From the NCBI RefSeq assembly GCF_029626105.1, contig NZ_JARUBH010000009.1, forward strand, positions 4,154,001 through 4,218,000: a stretch of DNA of 64,000 nt, in the 5' to 3' direction. The notes beneath the pieces are model-generated. The model saw only the letters and a list, made by a program, of their open reading frames with translations. It did no database searches and had not been told where the DNA came from. This document shows, in pieces, positions 55,421-63,402 of this stretch (its first letter is position 1; each line of letters starts with the position of its first letter). This DNA is from Solwaraspora sp. WMMD792. Lineage in GTDB: Bacteria > Actinomycetota > Actinomycetes > Mycobacteriales > Micromonosporaceae. The position numbers were made by a program, and so were the translations under genes.

Positions 55421-56970
55421 GCTCAGCTACCGGTGTCCCCCGGCGGCCGGCCGCCGCGCCGGCCGCTCGGACCGTACCCGAGCTGCTCGACTGGCGCTGC
55501 TCCCTGCACCCCGACCGGGTCGCCATTGAGGTCCACGGCGTGGACCAGCTCACCTTCGCCGACTGGCGGGCCGGGTCGCTGGCGGTGGCCGCCGCGCTGC
55601 GACGGACCGGGGTGGCCCCCGGTGACCGGGTCGCGCTGGTGTTCGCGGCGCGGGAGTGGACCGGCTACGCCGTGGCGTACTGCGGGGTATTGCGGGCCGG
55701 CGCGGTCGCGGTGCCGCTGTCCGACCGCCTCGCCCCGGCCCAACTGGAGTACGCGGTGCGGCACTGCGCCGCCCGGCTGGTCCTGCACGGACCGCTGACC
55801 GGCCCGACCGGGCCGGCGCCGGCCGTACCCACCGGGGTCGCGCCGCTAGCGCTCGCCGACCTGGTCGCCGACGGCCCGGTCGCCGACGGCACCGGCGCGT
55901 CCGCTCCCCCGGTGCGGCCCGCTGACCTGGCTCAGATCCTCTACACCTCGGGCACCACGGGCCGGCCCAAGGGCGTCGGCGCCAGTCACGCCAACCTGGT
56001 GGCCGGGGCGCCGAACCACCCGCGCCGGCTGGCCCTGGCCCACTCGGAGCGATTCCTGCATGCCTTCCCGATCGGCACCAACGCCGGGCAGACCATGCTG
56101 TTCAACGCGTTGACCGCGAAGCCGGCCGCGCTGACCCTGCCCCGGTTCACCCCGGCACGGTTCGCCCGCCTGGTGACCGCGCCCGGCACCGGCACCGTCT
56201 TCCTAGTCCCGTCGATGGCGATCGAACTGCTCGACTCCGGTGCCCTGCGGGGCCGGGACACCTCCGGCGTGATGCTGATCGGGTCGACGGCGGCGGCGCT
56301 CGCGCCGGCGGTCGCCACCCGGCTGGCGACGACGTTCCCGGCCGCGACGATCGTCAACTACTACTCGTCGACCGAGGCCGCCCCCGCCCAGACCGTGATG
56401 ATCTTCGACCCGGCGCGGCGGGCCGCCGTGGGCCGGCCGGCCGACGGTCAGCTGATGATCGCCGACGAACAGCGCCGGCCGCTGCCGCCGGGCAGCCTCG
56501 GCGAGGTCTGGCTGCGCTGCCCGCATCCGCGTTCGTACTACCGCGACGGCCCGGCCACCGAGGCGACGTTCCGTCAGGGCTGGGTCCGGATGGGCGATCT
56601 CGGCCGGCTGGACGCCGACGGCTACCTGTACCTCGCCGACCGGCACCAGGACATGATCAAGTCCGGCGCCTTCAAGATCTCCTCGCTGGAGGTGGAGGCC
56701 GCGCTGCACGAACATCCGGCCGTCGGCGAGGCGGCGGTGGTGGCCGTCCCGCACCCCGTGCTCGGGTCGGCGGTCGGGGCGGTGCTGGTGCCCCGCGCCG
56801 GGCAGCCGCCGCACGAACTCACCCTGCCCACGGTGCGTGCCTTCCTGGCCGACCGGCTCGCCGACTACCAACTGCCGGCCCGGGTGCTGGTCGTCGAGGC
56901 ACTGCCCCGCAACGAGGCCGGCAAGGTCCTCAAACGGACGCTGGCCACGCTGTTCGACCCGCTCGGCTGA
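55417..56970 (+). CDS. Stand-alone adenylate-forming ligase (acyl/aryl-AMP ligase)
   Basis: A 517-residue ANL-superfamily enzyme. The ATP motif ILYTSGTTGRPKGV, NYYSSTEAAPAQ, MGDLGRLDADGYLYLADR, and the terminal lysine motif in PRNEAGKVLKR are all present, so both half-reactions look possible. It lacks a carrier domain. The ATG start overlaps the NRPS stop (ATGA), so it is coupled to it. It probably activates a carboxylic acid and loads it on the free carrier protein downstream, or on CoA; the acid cannot be predicted. Confidence 0.9.
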   Translation: MSSATGVPRRPAAAPAARTVPELLDWRCSLHPDRVAIEVHGVDQLTFADWRAGSLAVAAALRRTGVAPGDRVALVFAAREWTGYAVAYCGVLRAGAVAVPLSDRLAPAQLEYAVRHCAARLVLHGPLTGPTGPAPAVPTGVAPLALADLVADGPVADGTGASAPPVRPADLAQILYTSGTTGRPKGVGASHANLVAGAPNHPRRLALAHSERFLHAFPIGTNAGQTMLFNALTAKPAALTLPRFTPARFARLVTAPGTGTVFLVPSMAIELLDSGALRGRDTSGVMLIGSTAAALAPAVATRLATTFPAATIVNYYSSTEAAPAQTVMIFDPARRAAVGRPADGQLMIADEQRRPLPPGSLGEVWLRCPHPRSYYRDGPATEATFRQGWVRMGDLGRLDADGYLYLADRHQDMIKSGAFKISSLEVEAALHEHPAVGEAAVVAVPHPVLGSAVGAVLVPRAGQPPHELTLPTVRAFLADRLADYQLPARVLVVEALPRNEAGKVLKRTLATLFDPLG

Positions 56971-57033
56971 CCGGCTCCGACCCGGCCACACCGTCCGACA
57001 TCGACAAGACAACAGCAGTACCAGGAGGATCCC

Positions 57034-60000
57034 GTGGGCACCGCCGAAGCGACGTACACGCAGCACGCCGTCTGGTTCACCGAACAGGCCGGAGTGGCGG
57101 GTACGGCGTACCACATGGCACTCGGAGTGTGGTTCGCCGCCGGCCTGGACCAGGCGGCGCTGGCCACGGCGTGCGCCGCCGTCGTCGACCGGCACCCGAT
57201 CCTGGCCACCCGGGTCGACGACAGCGACGGCGTACCGCGACTCGCCCCGGCCGCCGACCGCCCGACGCTGCGGCGGCTGACACCGCCGGCTGGTGGCGCG
57301 GACGCCGACCGGCTGATCGCGGCGGAGATCGCCCGCCGCCACGACCTGCGGGCCGGCCCGCTGGCCAGGTTCAGCCTGATCCCCGCCGCCGGCGGTGACC
57401 GGCACCTGCTGCTGATCACCGCCCACCACCTGGTCTTCGACGGTACGTCCAAGGACGTGCTGGTCCGGGACCTGGCGGCGGCGTACGGTGCCGCCCGCGC
57501 CGGTCGCCCGGTCGAACTGCCGGCGGCACCGACCGACGGGTACGCGGCACGGGCCGGCACCGAACGGGACCGGGTCGCGGCCGAGTCGGCGGCGGCCGCA
57601 GAGCACTGGGCCACCCGCTGGTCCGGCCCGGGTGGGCTGGTGCTGCCCGGTCTCGCCCGGGTGCCGACCGACGCCGAACCCGGCGACGCCGTACCGGTGG
57701 TGTTGGAGCCGGGTCTGGTCGCCGGGCTCGACCAGGCCCGGCGCAAGCTCGGGGTCACCCGGTTCGAGCTGCTGCTGGCCGCGGTGCACGCGCTGCTGCA
57801 CAGGTACGGCAACCAGCAGGTCCCGGTCGGGGTCGGGGTGTCGACCCGTACCGCCGACGACGCCGACGAGATCGGCCTGTTCGTCAACGAACTGCCGGTG
57901 ACCGTCCCGGTGCCCGACGACGCGGGTTTCCGCGACCTCGCGCTCGCCGTCCGGGACGAGACGCGGGCGCTGAACCGGTTCCGGGCCGTCCCGCTGGCGC
58001 ACGTGGCCACCGGGCTGCGGCCGGCGCCCGCGCTCACCCCGGTGTCGATCGGCTACCGCCGCCGCGCGCCGGAACCCGTGTTCGCTGCGGTGCCGACCAC
58101 CGTCGACTGGGCGATGTTCAGCGGCGCGGCCCGCAACGCGCTGCACATCCAGGTCGTCGACGGGCCGGTACCGGACAGCGACCAGGAGCACCTGGAAAGC
58201 AACCTGGAGATCAACCTGCAGTTCAGCCCGACGGCTGTTCCCGCCGCCGCCGTCACCCGGATCGGCGACCACCTGCGGACCCTGCTGGCCGCCGTGGCCA
58301 CCGACCCGGAACAGCCGGTCGACGACCTGCCGGTGCTGCCTCCCGCCGAGTCCGAGCTGGTCTGCCGTGGCTGGAACGCCACCGGCCGCGACTACCCGGC
58401 CGACGCGACCGTGCCGCTGCTGTTCGCGGCGGCGGTACGGCGGACACCGGACGCCGTCGCGGTCGTCGACGGTGGACGTACGTTGAGCTACGCCGAACTC
58501 GACGCGGCCAGTGCCCGGCTCGCCGGGCTGCTGCGGCGCCGTGGCGTCGGGGCGGGATCGCTGGTCGCGGTGCTGCTGGACCGCTCCTGGCAGGCGGTCG
58601 CCGCGCTGCTCGCGGTGCTGCGCAGCCGGGCCGCGTACGTGCCCGTCGACCCCAACTATCCGCCGGCCCGGCAGGCAATGATTCTCGACGACGCCGCGCC
58701 GGCGCTGGTACTGACCACCAGCGGTACGGCGGCCGCCCTGCCCGCCGGGTCACCGGTGCTCACCCTCGACCAGCTCGACCTGACGACCGCTGCCCCAGAA
58801 ACCGCAGACCCGGGGTCCGCTGACCCGGGGACTGCGGACCTGCCCGGCCCGGACGAGCTGGCGTACGTGCTCTACACCTCGGGTTCCACCGGGCGGCCAA
58901 AGGGGGTGCGTGTCCCGCACGGTGCGCTGGCCAACCTCCTGCTCGGCATGCGGGACATGTTCGACAGTGGGCCGGCTGACCGGTGGCTCAACCTGACCTC
59001 GCCGTCGTTCGACATCTCGGGGGTCGAGGTCTACCTGCCGCTGACCACCGGCGGCCAGGTGGTGGTGGCCTCCGGCGTCAGCGCGCTCGACGGCGCCGGG
59101 GTGCTACGGCTGGTGCGCGAGAGCCGGGTGACACATGTGCAGGCGACTCCGTCGGGTTGGCGGGTCCTGCTGGAGGCCGGGCTCGACGACCAGGTGGTGG
59201 CGGTCACCGGCGGCGAGGCGCTGGCGGTCCCGCTGGCCCGCCAGTTGCGCTCACGGGTGGCCCGCTTGGTCAACGGGTACGGCCCGACCGAGGCGACGAT
59301 CTACGCGACGATGGCGGAAATCCCGCCGGAACCGGCCGAGGTCACCATCGGCCGGCCGGTGCCGAACACCACCGCGTACCTGCTGGACGGGCGGCGGCGG
59401 CCGGTGCCGATCGGGGTGCCCGGCGAGCTGTACCTGGGCGGGCGGGGCGTCGCCGACGGCTACCTGAACCGCCCCGAGCTGACCGCCGAGCGGTTCGTCC
59501 CCGACCCGTACGCTACCGACGCCGGCTGTCGTCTCTACCGCACTGGCGACCTGTGTCGCTGGCTGCCCGACGGCCGGCTGGAATTCCTCGGCCGGGCGGA
59601 CGACCAGGTGAAGATCCGCGGCCACCGGGTGGAGCTGGGTGAGATCACCGGCCGGCTGCTGGAGCATCCGGCTCTCGCCGAGGCCGCCGTACTACTGAAC
59701 GGGACGGACGAGGCGTCGCCGCGGCTCGTCGCCTACCTGGTGCCCCGCGGTGCCGCGCCGACCATCGCCGAGCTGCGCCGGCACCTGACCGAGAAGCTGC
59801 CCACGGCGATGGTGCCCACCGACTGGGTGCTGCTCGATCGGCTACCGGTGAGCCCGAACGGAAAACTGGACCGGGCCGCGCTGCCGGCACCGACGACCGG
59901 CGGTACGGACCCGACGGCCCCGACGGACCTGGTCGACGGCGCCGCTGCGGTCGTCGAGGCCGACCCAATCGTCGAGGAGATCCGATCAATCTGGCAGGAC

Positions 60001-60192
60001 GTGCTGCAGATCGCCGAGATCGGCATTGACGAGGACCTGTTCGACCTGGGCGGGCACTCGTTGACGATCACCCGGATCAGTAGCCGGATCCACCGTCGGC
60101 TCGGCGTCGAGGTGCCGTTGGACGCGTTCTTCGACACGCCGACGATCGCCGAGATCGCCGACCTGGTCCGCGAAGCCGGCGGCCGGTGCTGA
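57034..60192 (+). CDS. Nonribosomal peptide synthetase module (C-A-PCP)
   Basis: A 1052-residue one-module synthetase without release domain. The C domain (1-420) has His131-His132-LVFDG137. The A domain (about 440-945) has YTSGSTGRPKGV, NGYGPTEATIYAT, YRTGDLCRWLPDG and PNGKLDRAALP; its pocket code reads D-I-V-Q-V-G-G-I-Y-K, which shares the D-I-x-Q-x-G pattern of glycine codes but is not an exact match. The carrier site is Ser1009 in LGGHS. The GTG start at 57034 has GGAGG just upstream. With no TE, its product should pass to the NRPS-MFS protein. Confidence 0.93.
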   Translation: MGTAEATYTQHAVWFTEQAGVAGTAYHMALGVWFAAGLDQAALATACAAVVDRHPILATRVDDSDGVPRLAPAADRPTLRRLTPPAGGADADRLIAAEIARRHDLRAGPLARFSLIPAAGGDRHLLLITAHHLVFDGTSKDVLVRDLAAAYGAARAGRPVELPAAPTDGYAARAGTERDRVAAESAAAAEHWATRWSGPGGLVLPGLARVPTDAEPGDAVPVVLEPGLVAGLDQARRKLGVTRFELLLAAVHALLHRYGNQQVPVGVGVSTRTADDADEIGLFVNELPVTVPVPDDAGFRDLALAVRDETRALNRFRAVPLAHVATGLRPAPALTPVSIGYRRRAPEPVFAAVPTTVDWAMFSGAARNALHIQVVDGPVPDSDQEHLESNLEINLQFSPTAVPAAAVTRIGDHLRTLLAAVATDPEQPVDDLPVLPPAESELVCRGWNATGRDYPADATVPLLFAAAVRRTPDAVAVVDGGRTLSYAELDAASARLAGLLRRRGVGAGSLVAVLLDRSWQAVAALLAVLRSRAAYVPVDPNYPPARQAMILDDAAPALVLTTSGTAAALPAGSPVLTLDQLDLTTAAPETADPGSADPGTADLPGPDELAYVLYTSGSTGRPKGVRVPHGALANLLLGMRDMFDSGPADRWLNLTSPSFDISGVEVYLPLTTGGQVVVASGVSALDGAGVLRLVRESRVTHVQATPSGWRVLLEAGLDDQVVAVTGGEALAVPLARQLRSRVARLVNGYGPTEATIYATMAEIPPEPAEVTIGRPVPNTTAYLLDGRRRPVPIGVPGELYLGGRGVADGYLNRPELTAERFVPDPYATDAGCRLYRTGDLCRWLPDGRLEFLGRADDQVKIRGHRVELGEITGRLLEHPALAEAAVLLNGTDEASPRLVAYLVPRGAAPTIAELRRHLTEKLPTAMVPTDWVLLDRLPVSPNGKLDRAALPAPTTGGTDPTAPTDLVDGAAAVVEADPIVEEIRSIWQDVLQIAEIGIDEDLFDLGGHSLTITRISSRIHRRLGVEVPLDAFFDTPTIAEIADLVREAGGRC

Positions 60193-60236
60193 ACCAGCGG
60201 CCGACGCTGGACGAACTCGAGACGAAGGAGGATTCG

Positions 60237-60518
60237 GTGGACACGACGACGCTGCGGCAGCGGGTGATGGAGCTGGTCGACGAGGCGACCGGCGGCACGG
60301 TGCCGGTCAACCAGCTGACCGGCGGCGGATCGCTGATCGCGCTGGGAGTCGACTCGCTGGGCCTGCTCCGACTGGTCGACGCCGTCGAGGCCGAGTTCGG
60401 CGTCGAGGTGGAGTTCGACGGCCCCGGCCAGCGGATGGACACTCTGGACGACCTGGTGGCCGCGATCGTCGACGCCCGCGACGAGGCCGAGCCGGACCGG
60501 GCCACCACCCCCGGGTGA
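60237..60518 (+). CDS. Acyl carrier protein (free-standing)
   Basis: A 93-residue acidic four-helix carrier protein with the phosphopantetheine Ser40 in LGVDSLGLL. The GTG at 60237 sits five bases after AAGGAGG and 44 bases after the NRPS stop. Within the locus it is the natural acceptor for the stand-alone ligase, giving the first building block to the C domain of the C-A-PCP protein (inference). Confidence 0.88.
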   Translation: MDTTTLRQRVMELVDEATGGTVPVNQLTGGGSLIALGVDSLGLLRLVDAVEAEFGVEVEFDGPGQRMDTLDDLVAAIVDARDEAEPDRATTPG

Positions 60519-60544
60519 GCCGGCCGCTCGACTAGGCTGCGTTC

Positions 60545-61747
60545 GTGTCGGTCGAGGGTGGGAACGCGGACGAGCGCCTCAAACGCATCGAGGCGATCAC
60601 CGACCCTGCCCTGTCCCGGCTGGGCTTCGACGCGCTGCTGGTCGAGTCGCTGGCCCGCACCGGCGGGCTGCTCGGCGTCGACTCCGCCGCCGTCTGCCTG
60701 CTTGACGCACACTCCCAGCAGCTGGTCACCGCCGCAGCCTGGGGTATCGAGGCCGGCCACGAACCGCCGGCCCGGTTGCCGCTGGGGCGCGGGTACGCCG
60801 GCAAGGTGCTGACCACCGGCGACACGGTCATGCTGACCGACCCTGACGACGACGCGCTGGCGCATCCGGCACTGCAGGGGCAGGGCATCCGGTCGCTGCT
60901 GGCGGTGCCGGTGACGATCGGCGGCTCGGTCGGCGGGGTGCTGCACGTGGCAACCCGACGACGCGGGCCGGCCTGCGACGACGAACAAATGCTGCGGCTG
61001 CTGGCCGACCGGATCGCCCTGGCCGACCAGGCCCGCGAACGCCAGGTCGACCGCGCCACCACCCTGGCGCTGCAGTACGACCTGCTGCCCACTGAACTAC
61101 CGACGGTCGTCGGGCTGGAGTTCGCCGCCCGGTACGTCGCCGGCCACGACGCCGGGGTCGGCGGCGACTGGTACGACGTACTGCCGCTGCCCGACGGTTG
61201 GGTCGGCGTGGCGATCGGCGACGTCACCGGACGCGGGCTGCACGCGGCCACCGTGATGGGCCGGCTGCGCAGCGCGCTGCGCGCGTACGCTCTGGAAACC
61301 ACCGACCCGGCCGATGTGCTCGCCCGGCTGGACCGCAAGGTGCAGCATTTCGAGCCGGGCATGATGGCGACGGTGTGCTACGCGACGATCGACCCCGCCC
61401 GGACGGTCGTGTCGGTGTCGACGGCCGGCCATCCTCCGCCGGTGATGATCGGCGGTGGCCGCGCCGCACACAGCTTGCCGGTGCCGGCGGACCTTCCGCT
61501 CGGCACCCGCATCCACCGGCCACGCCGGGTGCGCAGGTACGCCCTCGAGCCCGGCGCGTTGCTGTTCTTCTTCACCGACGGCCTGGTGGAGCGGTGGGGG
61601 CCGACCATCGACGACGGCCTGCGTCAGTTGTCCGACTCGTTGGTCGCCACCAGCGCCGAGACGGCCTGCGCCGAGACAATGGGCGCGCTGGTGGACGGCC
61701 GGCCGCTGGTCGACGACATCGCCATGTTGGCGCTCCGCCGCCGGTAG
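60545..61747 (+). CDS. GAF-domain SpoIIE/PP2C serine phosphatase
   Basis: A 400-residue signalling protein. A GAF sensor domain (about residues 25-165, ending LHVATRR) is followed by a linker helix typical of RsbU/SpoIIE proteins (RATTLALQYDLLP) and a PP2C-type phosphatase domain with GGDWYDVLPL, IGDVTGRGLHAA and FFTDGLVER as metal-binding sites. No RsbW-like kinase or anti-anti-sigma partner is nearby. It starts 26 bases after the ACP, so it may be transcribed with the peptide locus and sense its state. Confidence 0.9.
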   Translation: MSVEGGNADERLKRIEAITDPALSRLGFDALLVESLARTGGLLGVDSAAVCLLDAHSQQLVTAAAWGIEAGHEPPARLPLGRGYAGKVLTTGDTVMLTDPDDDALAHPALQGQGIRSLLAVPVTIGGSVGGVLHVATRRRGPACDDEQMLRLLADRIALADQARERQVDRATTLALQYDLLPTELPTVVGLEFAARYVAGHDAGVGGDWYDVLPLPDGWVGVAIGDVTGRGLHAATVMGRLRSALRAYALETTDPADVLARLDRKVQHFEPGMMATVCYATIDPARTVVSVSTAGHPPPVMIGGGRAAHSLPVPADLPLGTRIHRPRRVRRYALEPGALLFFFTDGLVERWGPTIDDGLRQLSDSLVATSAETACAETMGALVDGRPLVDDIAMLALRRR

Positions 61748-61805
61748 CCATTGTTGGCGCTCCGCCGCCGATAGCCACTGTTGGCGCTCCGCCGCCGATA
61801 GCTGC
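61725..61805. repeat. 27-base tandem repeat spanning the phosphatase stop (3 copies)
   Basis: Three 27-base units (61725-61751, 61752-61778, 61779-61805), consensus tgttggcgctccgccgccg followed by atagccac. The first copy contains the last codons and TAG stop of the phosphatase; the other two extend past it, so the gene end was duplicated outwards. Each copy keeps a stop in the same phase. Confidence 0.9.
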
Positions 61806-61822
61806 AGTCGATGTCGCGGGCG

Positions 61823-62536
61823 TTACCAGCGGCCGATCGACGGCACCCCGGCGGCGTCGTGCGGGGTACGGGCACCGGCGTCGTCCGAGGTACGGGAGGC
61901 TGCAGCGGTGTCCGCCCAGTCGCGTGGGCCGGTGCCGTCCCCGCCGATCGTCGGGGCGTCGGCACCCCTGGGCTGCGCGTCCGGGCTGGTCTTGCGCCCG
62001 TTTGCGAACGTCACCTGGTCGAAGCGCACCTCGACCGGAGTCGCGTACCGCTTGCCGTTGACCGGGTCGTGCCGCATGAACTGCGGCGGCGCGATCCGGA
62101 CCGTCACGTCGTACGGGCCGGGACCGGGCACCGAGGCGTTTCCGCCGTAGTGGTACAGGAACGGGTGCCACAGAAACGGCAGGCCGGCGGTGGCGACCGG
62201 TTGACCGTTCCGGCTGACCGTGATCCGCACGCCCAGACCGGGAATGAACCGGCCGTCGGCGGCATCCGCGACCGCGACCTCCAGATGCACGTTCGCATCC
62301 GGGGCAGCCTCCCGCCAGACCAGCTGACCGCCGGAGAGCTCGTACATGCCCTCCGCCTCCTCGTTGACGAACGCCACGAGGTAGTCGCCGGCCAGCTGGC
62401 TCAGCGCGCCGTCCTCCTCGGCCATGGCGCGCAGCGCGCCGCCGTACGCCTGACCCTGCCGCCGGGCGACGGCGAGCTGCTCCTCGGTGGCCTCGTTGCT
62501 GGTCCGCATGGGCGGCTGCGCGGCTGGTGTCGTCAT
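61823..62536 (-). CDS. Tp34/P19-like iron-binding family protein without signal peptide
   Basis: A 237-residue protein whose middle (about residues 75-185) matches the Tp34/P19 periplasmic iron-transport family: NVHLEVAVADAADGRFIPGL, PFLWHPFLYHYGGNASVPG, and RIAPPQFMRHDPVNG. Those proteins use such His/Glu residues to bind Fe2+ or Cu2+. Here the N-terminus lacks a signal peptide or lipobox, and the last 50 residues are disordered. A cytoplasmic role, or export by another route, is possible. The ATG at 62536 follows GGAGG. Confidence 0.7.
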   Translation of the reverse strand: MTTPAAQPPMRTSNEATEEQLAVARRQGQAYGGALRAMAEEDGALSQLAGDYLVAFVNEEAEGMYELSGGQLVWREAAPDANVHLEVAVADAADGRFIPGLGVRITVSRNGQPVATAGLPFLWHPFLYHYGGNASVPGPGPYDVTVRIAPPQFMRHDPVNGKRYATPVEVRFDQVTFANGRKTSPDAQPRGADAPTIGGDGTGPRDWADTAAASRTSDDAGARTPHDAAGVPSIGRW

Positions 62537-62743
62537 GGTGACCCTCCGGGTCGATCTGGTTGCCATCTCACCTGGGTCTACCCCGCAGCGGCCGCGCTAT
62601 TACTTCACCCCGCCGGGCAGGCTGGGTCACCTGGTGGGCGGCACCGGTCACCCACCGGCCGGCGTTAGCCACGCCGTCGGCCGGGAAGCCGATGGACATC
62701 GGGGCACGCCGGACGCGTGCCGTACCGGATCCGGGAGGTCGAG

Positions 62744-62914
62744 ATGGGTAACCGCGATCAGCTGCACGATCTGCGGCGGCAGGCACACGAGGCCGGCATC
62801 GAAGGCAACTCGAAGATGTCCGAGGCCGAGCTACGCCAGGCGCTGAAGAAGGTCGGCAAGGGCGCAGACCCGCAGTCAGCCAAGCAGACCGCGAAGCAGG
62901 CCATGAGCCGTTGA
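62744..62914 (+). CDS. Small basic hypothetical protein (56 aa)
   Basis: A 56-residue, Lys/Gln/Ala-rich helical protein (QLHDLRRQAHEAGIEGNSK, then MSEAELRQALKKVGKG). The helix-loop-helix resembles SAP/Rho-N-like small domains seen in actinobacterial stress proteins, but this is only a resemblance. The ATG at 62744 has GGGAGG about seven bases upstream, which supports it as a real small gene. Confidence 0.65.
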   Translation: MGNRDQLHDLRRQAHEAGIEGNSKMSEAELRQALKKVGKGADPQSAKQTAKQAMSR

Positions 62915-63002
62915 CCAGCGGCCGCGCCAGCCCGCCTCCGGCTCCGTGCCGTCGGCGGGCTGGTGCCGTTGCCGTGTTTGTTGCCGTCGTCGCGTCAGTG
63001 GG

Positions 63003-63335
63003 TCAGCCGTTACCCGGCGGCAGGTCGTAACCGGTCGCGACGCACTGCGCATTGAGCGTCCCGTCCGAGACGGTCCAGTAAAGGTGCGCCGCGCCGCGGC
63101 TGCCACTCGTACGGGTGAAGATCAGGACGTCATCGTTCGTGGTCCCGGCGGTGCCGTTGTCGGAGATCACCACCGACCCGAGGGGCGCACCGCCGAACAC
63201 CCCTACCAGGGAAATTGGGGTCAGGTCCGGGTCGGCGGCGTGGTCGGTGACCGGGATGGTGACCGTCCCGCCGACCGTAGCGGGCAGGTTGAAGCCGACG
63301 CTGTTGCAGATCGGGCGACGGTTGGCCGCCGTGTG
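63003..63335 (-). pseudogene. 3' remnant of a secreted repeat-domain protein
   Basis: Translated from about 63335 leftward the frame gives a beta-rich extracellular-type sequence: ICNSVGFNLPATVGGTVTIP, TDHAADPDLTPISLVGVFGG, then SRGAAHLYWTVSDG and a stop at 63003. It looks like one Ig- or cadherin-like repeat (VTDHAADPDLTP is a typical motif). Just upstream is an in-frame TGA, and the IstB gene starts about 70 bases further on, so the 5' part is missing. The remnant probably marks a gene disrupted near the insertion element. Confidence 0.6.
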
Positions 63336-63402
63336 TCAACGCCGCCTCAATCGTGACCACCGTGGTCCGGCTGAAACTGGACCACCCCGGTTTGGTTGAT
63401 CT

